Part shown: positions 24,888-32,275 of the stretch, piece by piece
Layout: each line of letters opens with the position of its first letter
How positions within the stretch are numbered: the first letter of the stretch is position 1
NCBI GenBank assembly: GCA_019419525.1
Contig: DXZU01000007.1
Location: 78,298 to 142,297, forward strand
DNA: 64,000 bases
Origin: Collinsella sp.
Lineage (GTDB): Bacteria > Actinomycetota > Coriobacteriia > Coriobacteriales > Coriobacteriaceae
Direction of reading: 5' to 3'
Position numbers and translations under genes: made by a program
The notes under the pieces: generated by a model
What the model was told of the DNA's origin: nothing
Seen by the model: only the letters and a program-made list of their open reading frames with translations
The model's database searches: none

Positions 24888-25580
24888 ATGGAACAACATC
24901 AGCATTATCAGAGCCTGCAAGACCAGGCATACAACGCGTTGCGCTCCAAGATCATCTATGCCGAGCTCAGGCCCGGCACGCGCCTTTCGGCGATTGGTCT
25001 GGAAAAGGAGACGGGAATCGGGCGCACGCCCATTCGCGAGTCCTTTGTGCGCCTGCGCGAGCAGGAGCTGGTGGAAACGCGTCCCAAAAGCGGCACCTAT
25101 GTCTCAAAAATCAGCATGGAACGCGCCGAGAACGCCTGTTTCTTGCGCGAGAAACTCGAAAGAAGCGTACTCATTAAATGTTGTTCGTCTGCCACGCCCG
25201 AGCAAAAGCATCGGCTCGAGCAGATTCTTGCCGAGTCCGAGTCTCTCGACCATAGCGAAACGCGTCGTTTCTTTGACCTGGACAACCTGTTCCATGAGAC
25301 GTGTTTTGCGATTGCCGGCCGTCACATGTTGTGGGATTGGATGAAGAGCGTCAATACGCATTTTGAGCGATACAACTGGTTGCGTATGGTGTCGCAAGAT
25401 CTTGATTGGGAGCCGATTCGTCGACAGCATCGCCGAATTCTCGAGGCCATTAAGAGGGGCGATACCGACACGGCGAGCTATCTGGCAGAGACACACCTGC
25501 ACCTGATGCCCGAGGAGCAAGGCCCGGTTATTGCCTTGCATCCCGACTATTTTGAGCTGCCTAAAGACTCGTCTATCTAG
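24888..25580 (+). CDS. GntR/FCD-family transcriptional regulator
   Basis: A 230-aa FadR-subfamily regulator: wHTH at residues 12-75 (LRPGTRLSAIGLEKETGIGR then TPIRESFVRLREQELV) and a helical FCD ligand domain with D-x4-H-type metal residues (DLDNLFHETCF, RRQHRRILEAI, ETHLHLM). The ATG at 24888 follows GAGGGC; the GTG at 24846 is less likely. It is isolated, so its target is unknown. Confidence 0.85.
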   Translation: MEQHQHYQSLQDQAYNALRSKIIYAELRPGTRLSAIGLEKETGIGRTPIRESFVRLREQELVETRPKSGTYVSKISMERAENACFLREKLERSVLIKCCSSATPEQKHRLEQILAESESLDHSETRRFFDLDNLFHETCFAIAGRHMLWDWMKSVNTHFERYNWLRMVSQDLDWEPIRRQHRRILEAIKRGDTDTASYLAETHLHLMPEEQGPVIALHPDYFELPKDSSI

Positions 25581-25703
25581 CCCATCATCGCATCTGCTCG
25601 AGACGCAAAAACGATGCTGCTCATCTGCAGCGTTTTGAAGCCGAGTTTTTAAAAAATGCCTAAAATGGCTCAGACTGCCGACAATTGGGAAACGGGGTGC
25701 GCT

Positions 25704-26726
25704 ATGGCGCAGATGAGGATTAAGGACATTGCTGCCGAGGCGGGCGTGAGCCCGGCCACGGTCTCGCGCTATCTCAACAACCGCCCCGGGCAGATGACCG
25801 AGGAAACCCGTGCTCGCATCGCGGCAGTTATCGAGCGCACCGGCTATCGTCCACGTGCCGCCGCGCGCAATCTGCGCAGCTCGCGTACCAACCTCATCGG
25901 CGTGATCTTGGCCGACATTGCTAACCCGTTCTCCAGCGCCATGCTCGAAGGGCTTTCCGCTAGTGCCGCCGCGCGCGGCTGCTCGCTTATGACTGCCATT
26001 AGCGGCAATGATTCCGCCAAGGAAGCAGAGTCGCTCACCAGACTTATCGATGCCGGTGTGGACGGCCTGGTCGTCAACACCTGTGGCGGCAACGACAAGG
26101 CGATTGCCGCGGCTGCGGGACGCCTGCCCGTCGTGCTGCTCGACCGCGATGTTGCCGACGGCGGTGTCGATCTGGTGACCTCCAACAACCGTGAGCTGGT
26201 CGCCGGCCTGGTAGACGCCTTGGCTGTCGCGGGCAGCGAGCGCCTGTGCCTGCTCACCGAGGCAAGCGACGACAGCCCTGTGCGTCGCGAGCGTGCCGAG
26301 GCCTTTGCCGACGAGCTTTCGCGCCGCGGTCTTGCGGGCGAGGTCGTCACCCTGGCCGACGGTGGCGTCGAGGGCGTCAGTCGCCTGGACGAGACCATCC
26401 GCGAGTATGCGGGTAAAAAGCTCGGCCTCATTGCCGTCAACGGCTTGGTTTTCCTGCGCCTGACCGAGGCGCTGGCCCAGCTGGGGCCCTCGTTGCCGGC
26501 GGGTCTCAAGATCGCGACGTTTGACGACTATCCCTGGAACCACGTGCTCTTTGGCGGTGTGACCACGGCCGCGCAGGACACCCTCACCATTGCCGAGCGC
26601 GTGGTCGAGCGCCTGTCCGAGCGCATCGACGTTGTTACCACTACGGTGGGCGATGCCGCAAAGCTCGCCCCCAAGCGCATCGAGATCCCCGGCCACATCG
26701 AACACCGCGCTTCGACCTCGCGCTAG
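25704..26726 (+). CDS. LacI-family transcriptional regulator
   Basis: 340 aa with a LacI HTH at the N-terminus (IKDIAAEAGVSPATVSRYLNN), a hinge (RSSRTNLIGVILADI) and a periplasmic-binding-like effector domain (NPFSSAMLEGL, VVLLDRDV, TFDDYPW). GGGGTG lies upstream of the ATG at 25704; a second ATG at 25713 is possible. No sugar genes are adjacent. In the gap before it (25581-25703) only a weak hairpin around 25605-25640 is visible. Confidence 0.88.
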   Translation: MAQMRIKDIAAEAGVSPATVSRYLNNRPGQMTEETRARIAAVIERTGYRPRAAARNLRSSRTNLIGVILADIANPFSSAMLEGLSASAAARGCSLMTAISGNDSAKEAESLTRLIDAGVDGLVVNTCGGNDKAIAAAAGRLPVVLLDRDVADGGVDLVTSNNRELVAGLVDALAVAGSERLCLLTEASDDSPVRRERAEAFADELSRRGLAGEVVTLADGGVEGVSRLDETIREYAGKKLGLIAVNGLVFLRLTEALAQLGPSLPAGLKIATFDDYPWNHVLFGGVTTAAQDTLTIAERVVERLSERIDVVTTTVGDAAKLAPKRIEIPGHIEHRASTSR

Positions 26727-26729
26727 TTT

Positions 26730-26740
26730 GTGTGATAATA
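26730..26740 (+). promoter_or_regulatory. Extended -10 promoter of the toxin-antitoxin unit
   Basis: TGTGATAAT (about 26731-26739) fits the extended -10 pattern, about 30 bases before the antitoxin ATG. A near palindrome (GACAATGTC, 26744-26752) overlaps the likely start of transcription and could be the operator for the antitoxin's RHH domain. Confidence 0.5.
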
Positions 26741-26768
26741 TATAGACAATGTCATACAGGAGGTATCC

Positions 26769-27263
26769 ATGGCTGCGTCTGTACTGAGTGTACGAGTGGA
26801 CTCGTCAATTAAAGATTCATTTGCCGAGCTATGTGAAGAACTCGGCATGACTTCGTCTGTAGCGGTCAATATGTTTATGAGGCAGATGCTGCGCGAGCGC
26901 TCGCTGCCGTTTGTTCCTTCACTTGGTAAAAACTCTGCGAGCGAAAACGTCGCCGCAGACATTTTGGATATTGCTCAGATTGAGTCCGCCGTCCGCGAGG
27001 CGGCCAGCTCGATTCCCGCCATCAAAACCGTGATTCTTTTTGGCTCGTATGCTCGTGGCGAGGCGCGTGCCGATAGTGACATTGACTTGCGTCTCGAAGT
27101 CGATCGCGATCAGGGCTTTGGCCTTTTCGCGTTGTCGGCGTTTGGTGAGGCGGTGCGCAAAGAAACCGGGAGGCAGGTCGACCTCGTCTCGAGTGATCAT
27201 CTTGATGACGATCTTGCCGCGGTAATCGAGCGCGAAGGAGTGATCCTTTATGATCGCGCGTAA
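26769..27263 (+). CDS. RelB/DinJ-like RHH domain fused to an MntA nucleotidyltransferase antitoxin
   Basis: 164 aa in two parts. Residues 1-48 match the RelB/DinJ ribbon-helix-helix type (LSVRVDSSIKDSF, LGMTSSVAVNMFMRQ). Residues 68-160 are a minimal nucleotidyltransferase with the exact GSX10DXD motif: Gly92-Ser93, Asp104 and Asp106. MntA antitoxins are known to adenylylate the partner HEPN toxin and neutralise it. The RHH part would supply DNA binding for autoregulation, which ordinary MntA lacks. AGGAGGT precedes the ATG. It overlaps the toxin gene by 14 bases. Confidence 0.85.
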   Translation: MAASVLSVRVDSSIKDSFAELCEELGMTSSVAVNMFMRQMLRERSLPFVPSLGKNSASENVAADILDIAQIESAVREAASSIPAIKTVILFGSYARGEARADSDIDLRLEVDRDQGFGLFALSAFGEAVRKETGRQVDLVSSDHLDDDLAAVIEREGVILYDRA

Positions 27264-27621
27264 GTCAGACGGCCTTCGCGCTCAAGAGGTTTTGGAAGCC
27301 ATCTCTGAAACGAACGAGCGCATCAGGGCTTTTGATATCACCGAGGACCAGTTTCTGCATGCGAATGACGTGCGGACGAGGGCGTTGGCGGACTCCCTTT
27401 TGACTTGTGCGCTTAGGGTGACGGAAGAAGCGGGCAAGTTGTCGGAACGCTCGCAGCGGCTTCATCCCGAAATCGAATGGCGTGGAATTATCGGCATGAG
27501 AAATTATCTTGCGCATGATTACGGCAATGTCGACCGCTCGGTTGTATGGGATGCAGTGACGATGGAGTTCCCTACGCTGGAACGAGCTTGTAGACAAATT
27601 GTCTCCGAATCTGAACGCTAG
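27250..27621 (+). CDS. HepT-like HEPN toxin
   Basis: A 123-aa all-helical HEPN protein with the RX4HXY ribonuclease motif exactly present: Arg84, His89, Tyr91 in MRNYLAHDYG. HepT toxins cleave RNA and are silenced when MntA adenylylates the motif tyrosine. It overlaps the antitoxin by 14 bases and starts inside it, giving translational coupling. The active-site motif is intact, so the system should be functional. Confidence 0.88.
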   Translation: MIARKSDGLRAQEVLEAISETNERIRAFDITEDQFLHANDVRTRALADSLLTCALRVTEEAGKLSERSQRLHPEIEWRGIIGMRNYLAHDYGNVDRSVVWDAVTMEFPTLERACRQIVSESER

Positions 27622-27755
27622 CCACTCGTTCGCAACTGCCTGTTCGCGCACGTTTTTTGAGCGCTTGATACGCTTTAACCCTGCGGAAACATTTTTCTGC
27701 GATAGTATCTGCGATATAGACCAGTCGAAACCCGCCCGAAAGAAAGGGGAGCGAC

Positions 27756-29093
27756 ATGAACCAGCAGAACATCGATTACGTACTCCGCTCCGTAGAGCAG
27801 CGTGATATCCGCTTTGTGCGTCTGTGGTTTGTCGACATTCTCGGCCGCCTCAAGAACTTTGCCATTAGCCCCGAGGACCTCGAGGTCGCTTTTGAGGAGG
27901 GTATCGGCTTTGACGGCTCCGCCATCGAGGGCTTTGCCACGCCCGAGGAAGCCGACATGCTGGCGTTCCCCGATGCTTCGACCTTCCAGATCCTGCCGTG
28001 GCGCCCGAGCCACAACGGCGTCGCCCGCGTGTTCTGCGACGTGTGCACTCCCGATCGCAAACCGTTCGCCGGCGACCCGCGCGATGCCCTGCGCCGCATG
28101 TTCCGCAAGGCCGAGAAGGCTGGCTATCTGCTCAACGTGGGCGCCGAGCTGGAGTACTACTACTTCCCCGACGAGCACACGCCCGAGCCTCTCGACAACG
28201 TGGGCTACTTCGATCTTTCGGTGAGCGATGCCGCTCGCGACCTGCGTCGCAACACGGTCCTCACGCTCGAGAAGATGTCCGTGCCCGTGGAGTACACCTT
28301 CCACGCCGCCGGCCGCTCGCAGCACGGCATGAGCCTGCGCCACGCCGAGGCCCTGAGCATGTCCGACGCCATCACCACGGCCAAACTCATCATTAAGCAG
28401 CAGGCCTACGAGAGCGGTTGCCACGCCTCCTTTATGCCCAAGCCGTTGGCGGGCGAGGACGGCAGCGCCATGTTTTTGCATCAGTCGCTGTTCGACCACG
28501 ACGGCAACAACGTCTTTTGGGGCGAGGGCGACGAGAAGTACCATCTCTCCGACGTCGCCAAGCACTATATGGCCGGTATCTTGGCGCACGCGCGCGAGAT
28601 CAGTGCTATCACCAACCCCACCGTCAATTCGTACAAGCGCATCACCACGGGCGGCGACTCCGTGCCGCAGTACGCCACGTGGGGCCTGCGCAACCGCGCA
28701 AGTATGATCCGCATCCCGGTCTACAAGCCCGGCAAGCAGCTGTCCACGCGTATCGAGCTTCGTAGCCCCGACCCCATGGCCAATCCGTACCTGGTCAACG
28801 CCGTCACGCTGGCGGCTGGTCTCGATGGCATCGAGCGCAAGCTGGAGCTTCCGCCCGAGGCCACGGCCGAGACACTCAAACTCACCGACCGTCAGATGCT
28901 CGAGGCCGGCTACACGCCGCTGCCGCGCTCGCTCAAAGAGGCGCTCGACGTGTTTGAGGACTCGCAGTTTATGAAGGATGCCCTCGGCGAGCACATCCAC
29001 AGCTTCTTCCTCAAAAAGAAGCGCGACGAGTGGCATAAGTTTGAGTCTACGATCACCGAGTGGGAGATCAAGCACTACCTGGCGAACTCCTAA
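27756..29093 (+). CDS. Glutamine synthetase homologue lacking catalytic residues
   Basis: 445 aa, colinear with type I-alpha glutamine synthetases (GFDGSAIEGF, ELEYYYF, NSYKR, NRASMIRIP, ELRSPDPMANPYL). The metal and catalytic positions are damaged: the HHEV segment is FHAA (Glu212 equivalent becomes Ala184), QHE is QHG (Glu220 becomes Gly191), GMH is AMF (His269 becomes Phe240) and GYEAP is GDSVP (Glu327 becomes Ser302; E. coli/Salmonella numbering). Glu131, Glu133 and Glu334 are kept. It probably cannot make glutamine and may be a sensor, or an enzyme with another substrate. AAAGGGGAG precedes the ATG. It is 50 bases upstream of a GlnR-like regulator. Confidence 0.85.
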   Translation: MNQQNIDYVLRSVEQRDIRFVRLWFVDILGRLKNFAISPEDLEVAFEEGIGFDGSAIEGFATPEEADMLAFPDASTFQILPWRPSHNGVARVFCDVCTPDRKPFAGDPRDALRRMFRKAEKAGYLLNVGAELEYYYFPDEHTPEPLDNVGYFDLSVSDAARDLRRNTVLTLEKMSVPVEYTFHAAGRSQHGMSLRHAEALSMSDAITTAKLIIKQQAYESGCHASFMPKPLAGEDGSAMFLHQSLFDHDGNNVFWGEGDEKYHLSDVAKHYMAGILAHAREISAITNPTVNSYKRITTGGDSVPQYATWGLRNRASMIRIPVYKPGKQLSTRIELRSPDPMANPYLVNAVTLAAGLDGIERKLELPPEATAETLKLTDRQMLEAGYTPLPRSLKEALDVFEDSQFMKDALGEHIHSFFLKKKRDEWHKFESTITEWEIKHYLANS

Positions 29094-29143
29094 TCGCGCT
29101 GGCTTGTTCCAGTACGATTGAGCTCATTTCTTTGGAGGCCGAT

Positions 29144-29806
29144 ATGTCCGAAAAGAGTGCCCTGTTCATGGCGCGCACGACGCGCTTCCACGAGTTTGCC
29201 CGCAGCTTGACGACTACCCTGGGTGTCGAGGTGAGCCTGGCAACCCCTGATTCGCCAACTGCGGCGCACGACTTTGACCTGCTGATTCTCGATTCCGATG
29301 GCATCCGCAGCGACCGCATCGATCAGATTGCCAAGTGGCTTGACGATCGCGGCGGTGTCCCCATGCTGGTGATCGTCGACGACGAGGCACTCGGCACCCT
29401 ACGCCTGCCGAATCACGCGCATGCCGACTTTGTATGTCCCACGGCGACGCCCAACGAGCTCAAGGCTCGCGCGCAGCGCTTGATGGGCGAGGAGGAGACC
29501 GTCACCGCCGACGATGTGCTCAACATCGATAACCTCGAGATCAACCTGGCTACCTACCAGGTGACACTCGATAACGAGCCCATCGACCTGACGCTGATGG
29601 AGTACTCGCTGCTGAGCTTTTTGGCGACGCACCCCAACCGCGCCTACAGCCGCGAGGTGCTGCTGCACCGCGTGTGGGGCTTTGAGTACTGCGGCGGCAC
29701 GCGCACCGTCGACGTGCACATCCGACGCATCCGCTCCAAGGTGGGCCCGCAGATCGCGGCACATATCACCACCGTCCGCGGCGTGGGCTATCTGTTTAAG
29801 GACTAG
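29144..29806 (+). CDS. GlnR-like orphan OmpR-family regulator
   Basis: 220 aa: an N-terminal receiver-like domain and a C-terminal OmpR winged helix (NRAYSREVLLHRVWGF, TRTVDVHIRRIRSKV, TTVRGVGYLF). In the receiver LLILDSD keeps an Asp, but the usual Lys of the KPF motif is absent (DFVCPTATPNEL), so phosphorylation control is doubtful. Actinobacterial GlnR, the nitrogen regulator, is such an atypical orphan without a kinase. Its place right after a glutamine synthetase homologue supports a nitrogen role. GGAGG sits 6 bases before the ATG. No kinase gene is adjacent. Confidence 0.75.
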   Translation: MSEKSALFMARTTRFHEFARSLTTTLGVEVSLATPDSPTAAHDFDLLILDSDGIRSDRIDQIAKWLDDRGGVPMLVIVDDEALGTLRLPNHAHADFVCPTATPNELKARAQRLMGEEETVTADDVLNIDNLEINLATYQVTLDNEPIDLTLMEYSLLSFLATHPNRAYSREVLLHRVWGFEYCGGTRTVDVHIRRIRSKVGPQIAAHITTVRGVGYLFKD

Positions 29807-29826
29807 CAAGTAAATAGAGGAATGTG

Positions 29827-29859
29827 AGGGTACCGGAGATTTCTCCAGTACCCTTTTCT
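29827..29859 (+). terminator. Terminator of the glnA-like/glnR-like unit
   Basis: A hairpin of AGGGTACCGGAGA (29827-29839) with the complementary 29842-29854, broken by one C-A mismatch, followed by TTTTC. Confidence 0.8.
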
Positions 29860-29988
29860 CGTTTAGGGCGAAAAGAAGACCTTTCACTGATTTAAAGTGT
29901 GTCAGTAAAAACAATATCAAACGTATAGCACTATCTCACGAATATCATTTAGTTACCGTATCTCCCTACTGCACGGATGGAGGAAGAA

Positions 29989-31116
29989 ATGCGTTATTCG
30001 AGAAAGGTGATTGTCGGATTCATAGTATTGCTTGCCGCCCTGATGTCTCCAAGGTTGGTTTTTGGAGACGACGACTTGGTTCGTGTCACACCGCAAATAG
30101 CTGTGGAGCAAGCGCAAGCTTTCTTTGATGACGTATCGGATGAGCCGGTGACCGCTTGTGACCCAGTAAAAATGGTGAATTCCGATGGGGAATCAATCGG
30201 GTATATCGTTCGCGCGAAGCGGGATGACGTTAACTATGGCTACGTCGTATTTGATTCAGAGCGATCTTGGTGGATCGGCGAATACTGCTTGGCTCCGAAC
30301 GCCCCTATGCCCATTGAGAATACAAGCGATGAAATAGCCCTTCTCGCATCCCAAGATGACATCGTTGCTTTGAAATTTGACGAGCTGTCTTTTGGTATTG
30401 CAGATCTGGATAATAACGTTGTTTTAGATGAGAAGGGATGCCGGTCAACAGCGGTGTTTTCTGTGGGAAATAGCCGCAGCGGATCTCCAGGCAGGTTCGA
30501 GGATGTTTTCGTATTGCCCAAAGACCTGTATAAACAAGGATATGTCATTGACGCAAGTAAAACTATTTCAGGGATGATAACGCCTACACAATCAGAGGTT
30601 ATTAAAGAAACGGGGACCTATGCTTGCGATGTGTCTGCGATGTTTGCGGTAAGCAGCCACTATGTAACGCTAAACCGGCTCAAATTGCCAGACTTATATC
30701 ATGAGCTTTGGCAGTTATCGGGAACATCCGGCAAACCAAATAAGTCATTCGATCAAGCTACGGGCCTTTACTTTACCCAAGGAGAGACTCCATCTCCAAA
30801 TGCTGCCCCGGCTATTAAGGAGTTCTGTGCTAGGCGCGGGAAAAGGCTTGAGACATCATTTGCTTGGTATCCATCTTGGGATTCTTTCAGGGCAACTGCA
30901 GATTCTGGAAATCTCAGTATCTTTTCTGGGACTCTCAGTTCAAGCCATGACGCTCATGCGATGGCTGTTGCGGGATATGTGGCTATGCATAATACATATT
31001 CAAATGATAAGAAATATATGCTTGTTGTCTGGGATGGTTGGTTCAATCAGCTGCGTTTTCTTCCATATGACACAACGATTTATATATCGCATGAAGGGAC
31101 GTATTGTGGAGAGTGA
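29989..31116 (+). CDS. Exported papain-like (C39/C10-like) cysteine peptidase, putative
   Basis: 375 aa with a signal peptide (RKVIVGFIVLLAALMS, cleavage near VFG). An N-terminal part resembles propeptides of C10-type peptidases (TPQIAVEQAQAFF, then IGYIVRA and YVVFDS). The C-terminal part has a plausible triad: Cys in TYACDVSAM, His in SSHDAHAMAV and Asp in VVWDGWF. The catalytic context is divergent, so proteolysis is only a proposal. GGAGGA gives the start at 29989. The gene is AT-richer than its neighbours and overlaps the next by 11 bases, which indicates a transferred three-gene cassette. Confidence 0.6.
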   Translation: MRYSRKVIVGFIVLLAALMSPRLVFGDDDLVRVTPQIAVEQAQAFFDDVSDEPVTACDPVKMVNSDGESIGYIVRAKRDDVNYGYVVFDSERSWWIGEYCLAPNAPMPIENTSDEIALLASQDDIVALKFDELSFGIADLDNNVVLDEKGCRSTAVFSVGNSRSGSPGRFEDVFVLPKDLYKQGYVIDASKTISGMITPTQSEVIKETGTYACDVSAMFAVSSHYVTLNRLKLPDLYHELWQLSGTSGKPNKSFDQATGLYFTQGETPSPNAAPAIKEFCARRGKRLETSFAWYPSWDSFRATADSGNLSIFSGTLSSSHDAHAMAVAGYVAMHNTYSNDKKYMLVVWDGWFNQLRFLPYDTTIYISHEGTYCGE

Positions 31117-31459
31117 CGGCGAAGATGATAGAAAGCGCATACGTAAAACGCTGGGGCTTCTTTGCGCATTTCTTGGGATATTGGTTGTCGCGGCCTATCA
31201 ACCGAGCCCCTCGGTCGTCGGTGGAAAAGATGACGAACATATTTCAGTTGAAGTACAGACGCTGTCGGATATTCATAACGGACAATTTGAGGCTCTCGTG
31301 TCAAGTGGAGGGCGGAAAGAGATCGATATCCGTAGTTACTTTAATACCGGAACTGCTTCAGGGCTGAAGGCGGGAGAGAAATGGATTCTATTCTTTGCAA
31401 GTGATGCCAATTTAGAAGAGGAAACTTTGCATCCCTACTATATGGAAAAAGTTAACTAA
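31106..31459 (+). CDS. Small single-span membrane protein of the AT-rich cassette
   Basis: 117 aa. The GTG at 31106 has AAGGGA at good distance and overlaps the previous stop; an ATG at 31091 has no clear site. One hydrophobic helix (LGLLCAFLGILVVAAY, about residues 15-30) follows a charged N-terminus, then a soluble domain of about 80 residues. No family recognised. Coupling to the peptidase gene suggests joint function, for example as inhibitor, partner or immunity protein. Confidence 0.6.
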   Translation: MESDGEDDRKRIRKTLGLLCAFLGILVVAAYQPSPSVVGGKDDEHISVEVQTLSDIHNGQFEALVSSGGRKEIDIRSYFNTGTASGLKAGEKWILFFASDANLEEETLHPYYMEKVN

Positions 31460-31479
31460 ATCGGTGAGGAGCGAGAGGA

Positions 31480-32103
31480 ATGATCAACAGAAGACAGCTA
31501 TTCGTCTTGGCATCAGGAGCTGTTATGTTTGCTGGGGCGAGAGGGGCCAACGCTGCGCAGCTTACGAATGCGCAAAAACGATTGACGCTTGTGACCGACA
31601 TGATAGTTCGGAATGAGGCTGGGGTTATTGTGTCCTCGGCGCGAAGCAAAGATGTCTTGGGTGCCGGAAATAGAAAAATGGCTGTTGGCAGCATAAACAG
31701 GAATAATGACGGTGCAGCGTCCCTGACAAGAGCGGCAACTAAGAATTTGGTGACGGTTCATAGGGAGTCAGATGATTCACTGCCGGTGTTGGCAAAGATT
31801 GAGATTGTTGTTGAATATTCTGAAGATGGGCAAAGCATTGCAATTCGGTCAGGAAAATATTCGATAATTCAAACCGATCCGCTTGTGATGTATGCAAACG
31901 CTTGGTATGCGCTCATGCAGAAAGATAAATATGTGATGAACTACTTCACAGAAAGCGAAGCATCATATGAAACGGGGTGGGGGCCAACGCCATACGATGC
32001 GGAGAAGGATAAGTGGACGTGCGGATCGGGTATGGGCGCGACGATTACAGACTTTATTAACGATTCAACATATAGTTTTGCTATCGACTGCTATATCGAA
32101 TAG
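31480..32103 (+). CDS. Exported protein of unknown function
   Basis: 207 aa with an N-terminal signal containing a twin arginine (NRRQLFVLASGAVMF), possibly a Tat signal, and probable cleavage after NAA. The rest is a soluble domain with many beta-like segments and two cysteines near the C-terminus (WTCGSG, IDCYIE) that may form a disulfide. No known motif. AGAGGA precedes the ATG. Last gene of the AT-rich cassette. Confidence 0.65.
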   Translation: MINRRQLFVLASGAVMFAGARGANAAQLTNAQKRLTLVTDMIVRNEAGVIVSSARSKDVLGAGNRKMAVGSINRNNDGAASLTRAATKNLVTVHRESDDSLPVLAKIEIVVEYSEDGQSIAIRSGKYSIIQTDPLVMYANAWYALMQKDKYVMNYFTESEASYETGWGPTPYDAEKDKWTCGSGMGATITDFINDSTYSFAIDCYIE

Positions 32104-32222
32104 ACATGACGGCATAAAACGAATTGGCCTATAAGCATGTCATTACTTAAGCAAAGCTGAAATCTTGGCATCTAGTGCTCGGGACTGCCCAGCTTGGGGT
32201 ACAACTCAACGTGAACAATGAT

Positions 32223-32252
32223 GGCCCGCCACATGTTTGGCGGGCCTTTGGT
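32223..32252 (+). terminator. Terminator before htrA
   Basis: An 8-bp perfect stem, GGCCCGCC (32223-32230) with 32239-32246, followed by TTTGGTT. Confidence 0.7.
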
Positions 32253-32275
32253 TATTTGACGAAAGGATCGCAGCT

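Noticed and set aside
29144..29806. Ordinary two-component response regulator
   Set aside because: No kinase gene is adjacent and the receiver lacks the conserved Lys; GlnR-like orphan fits better.
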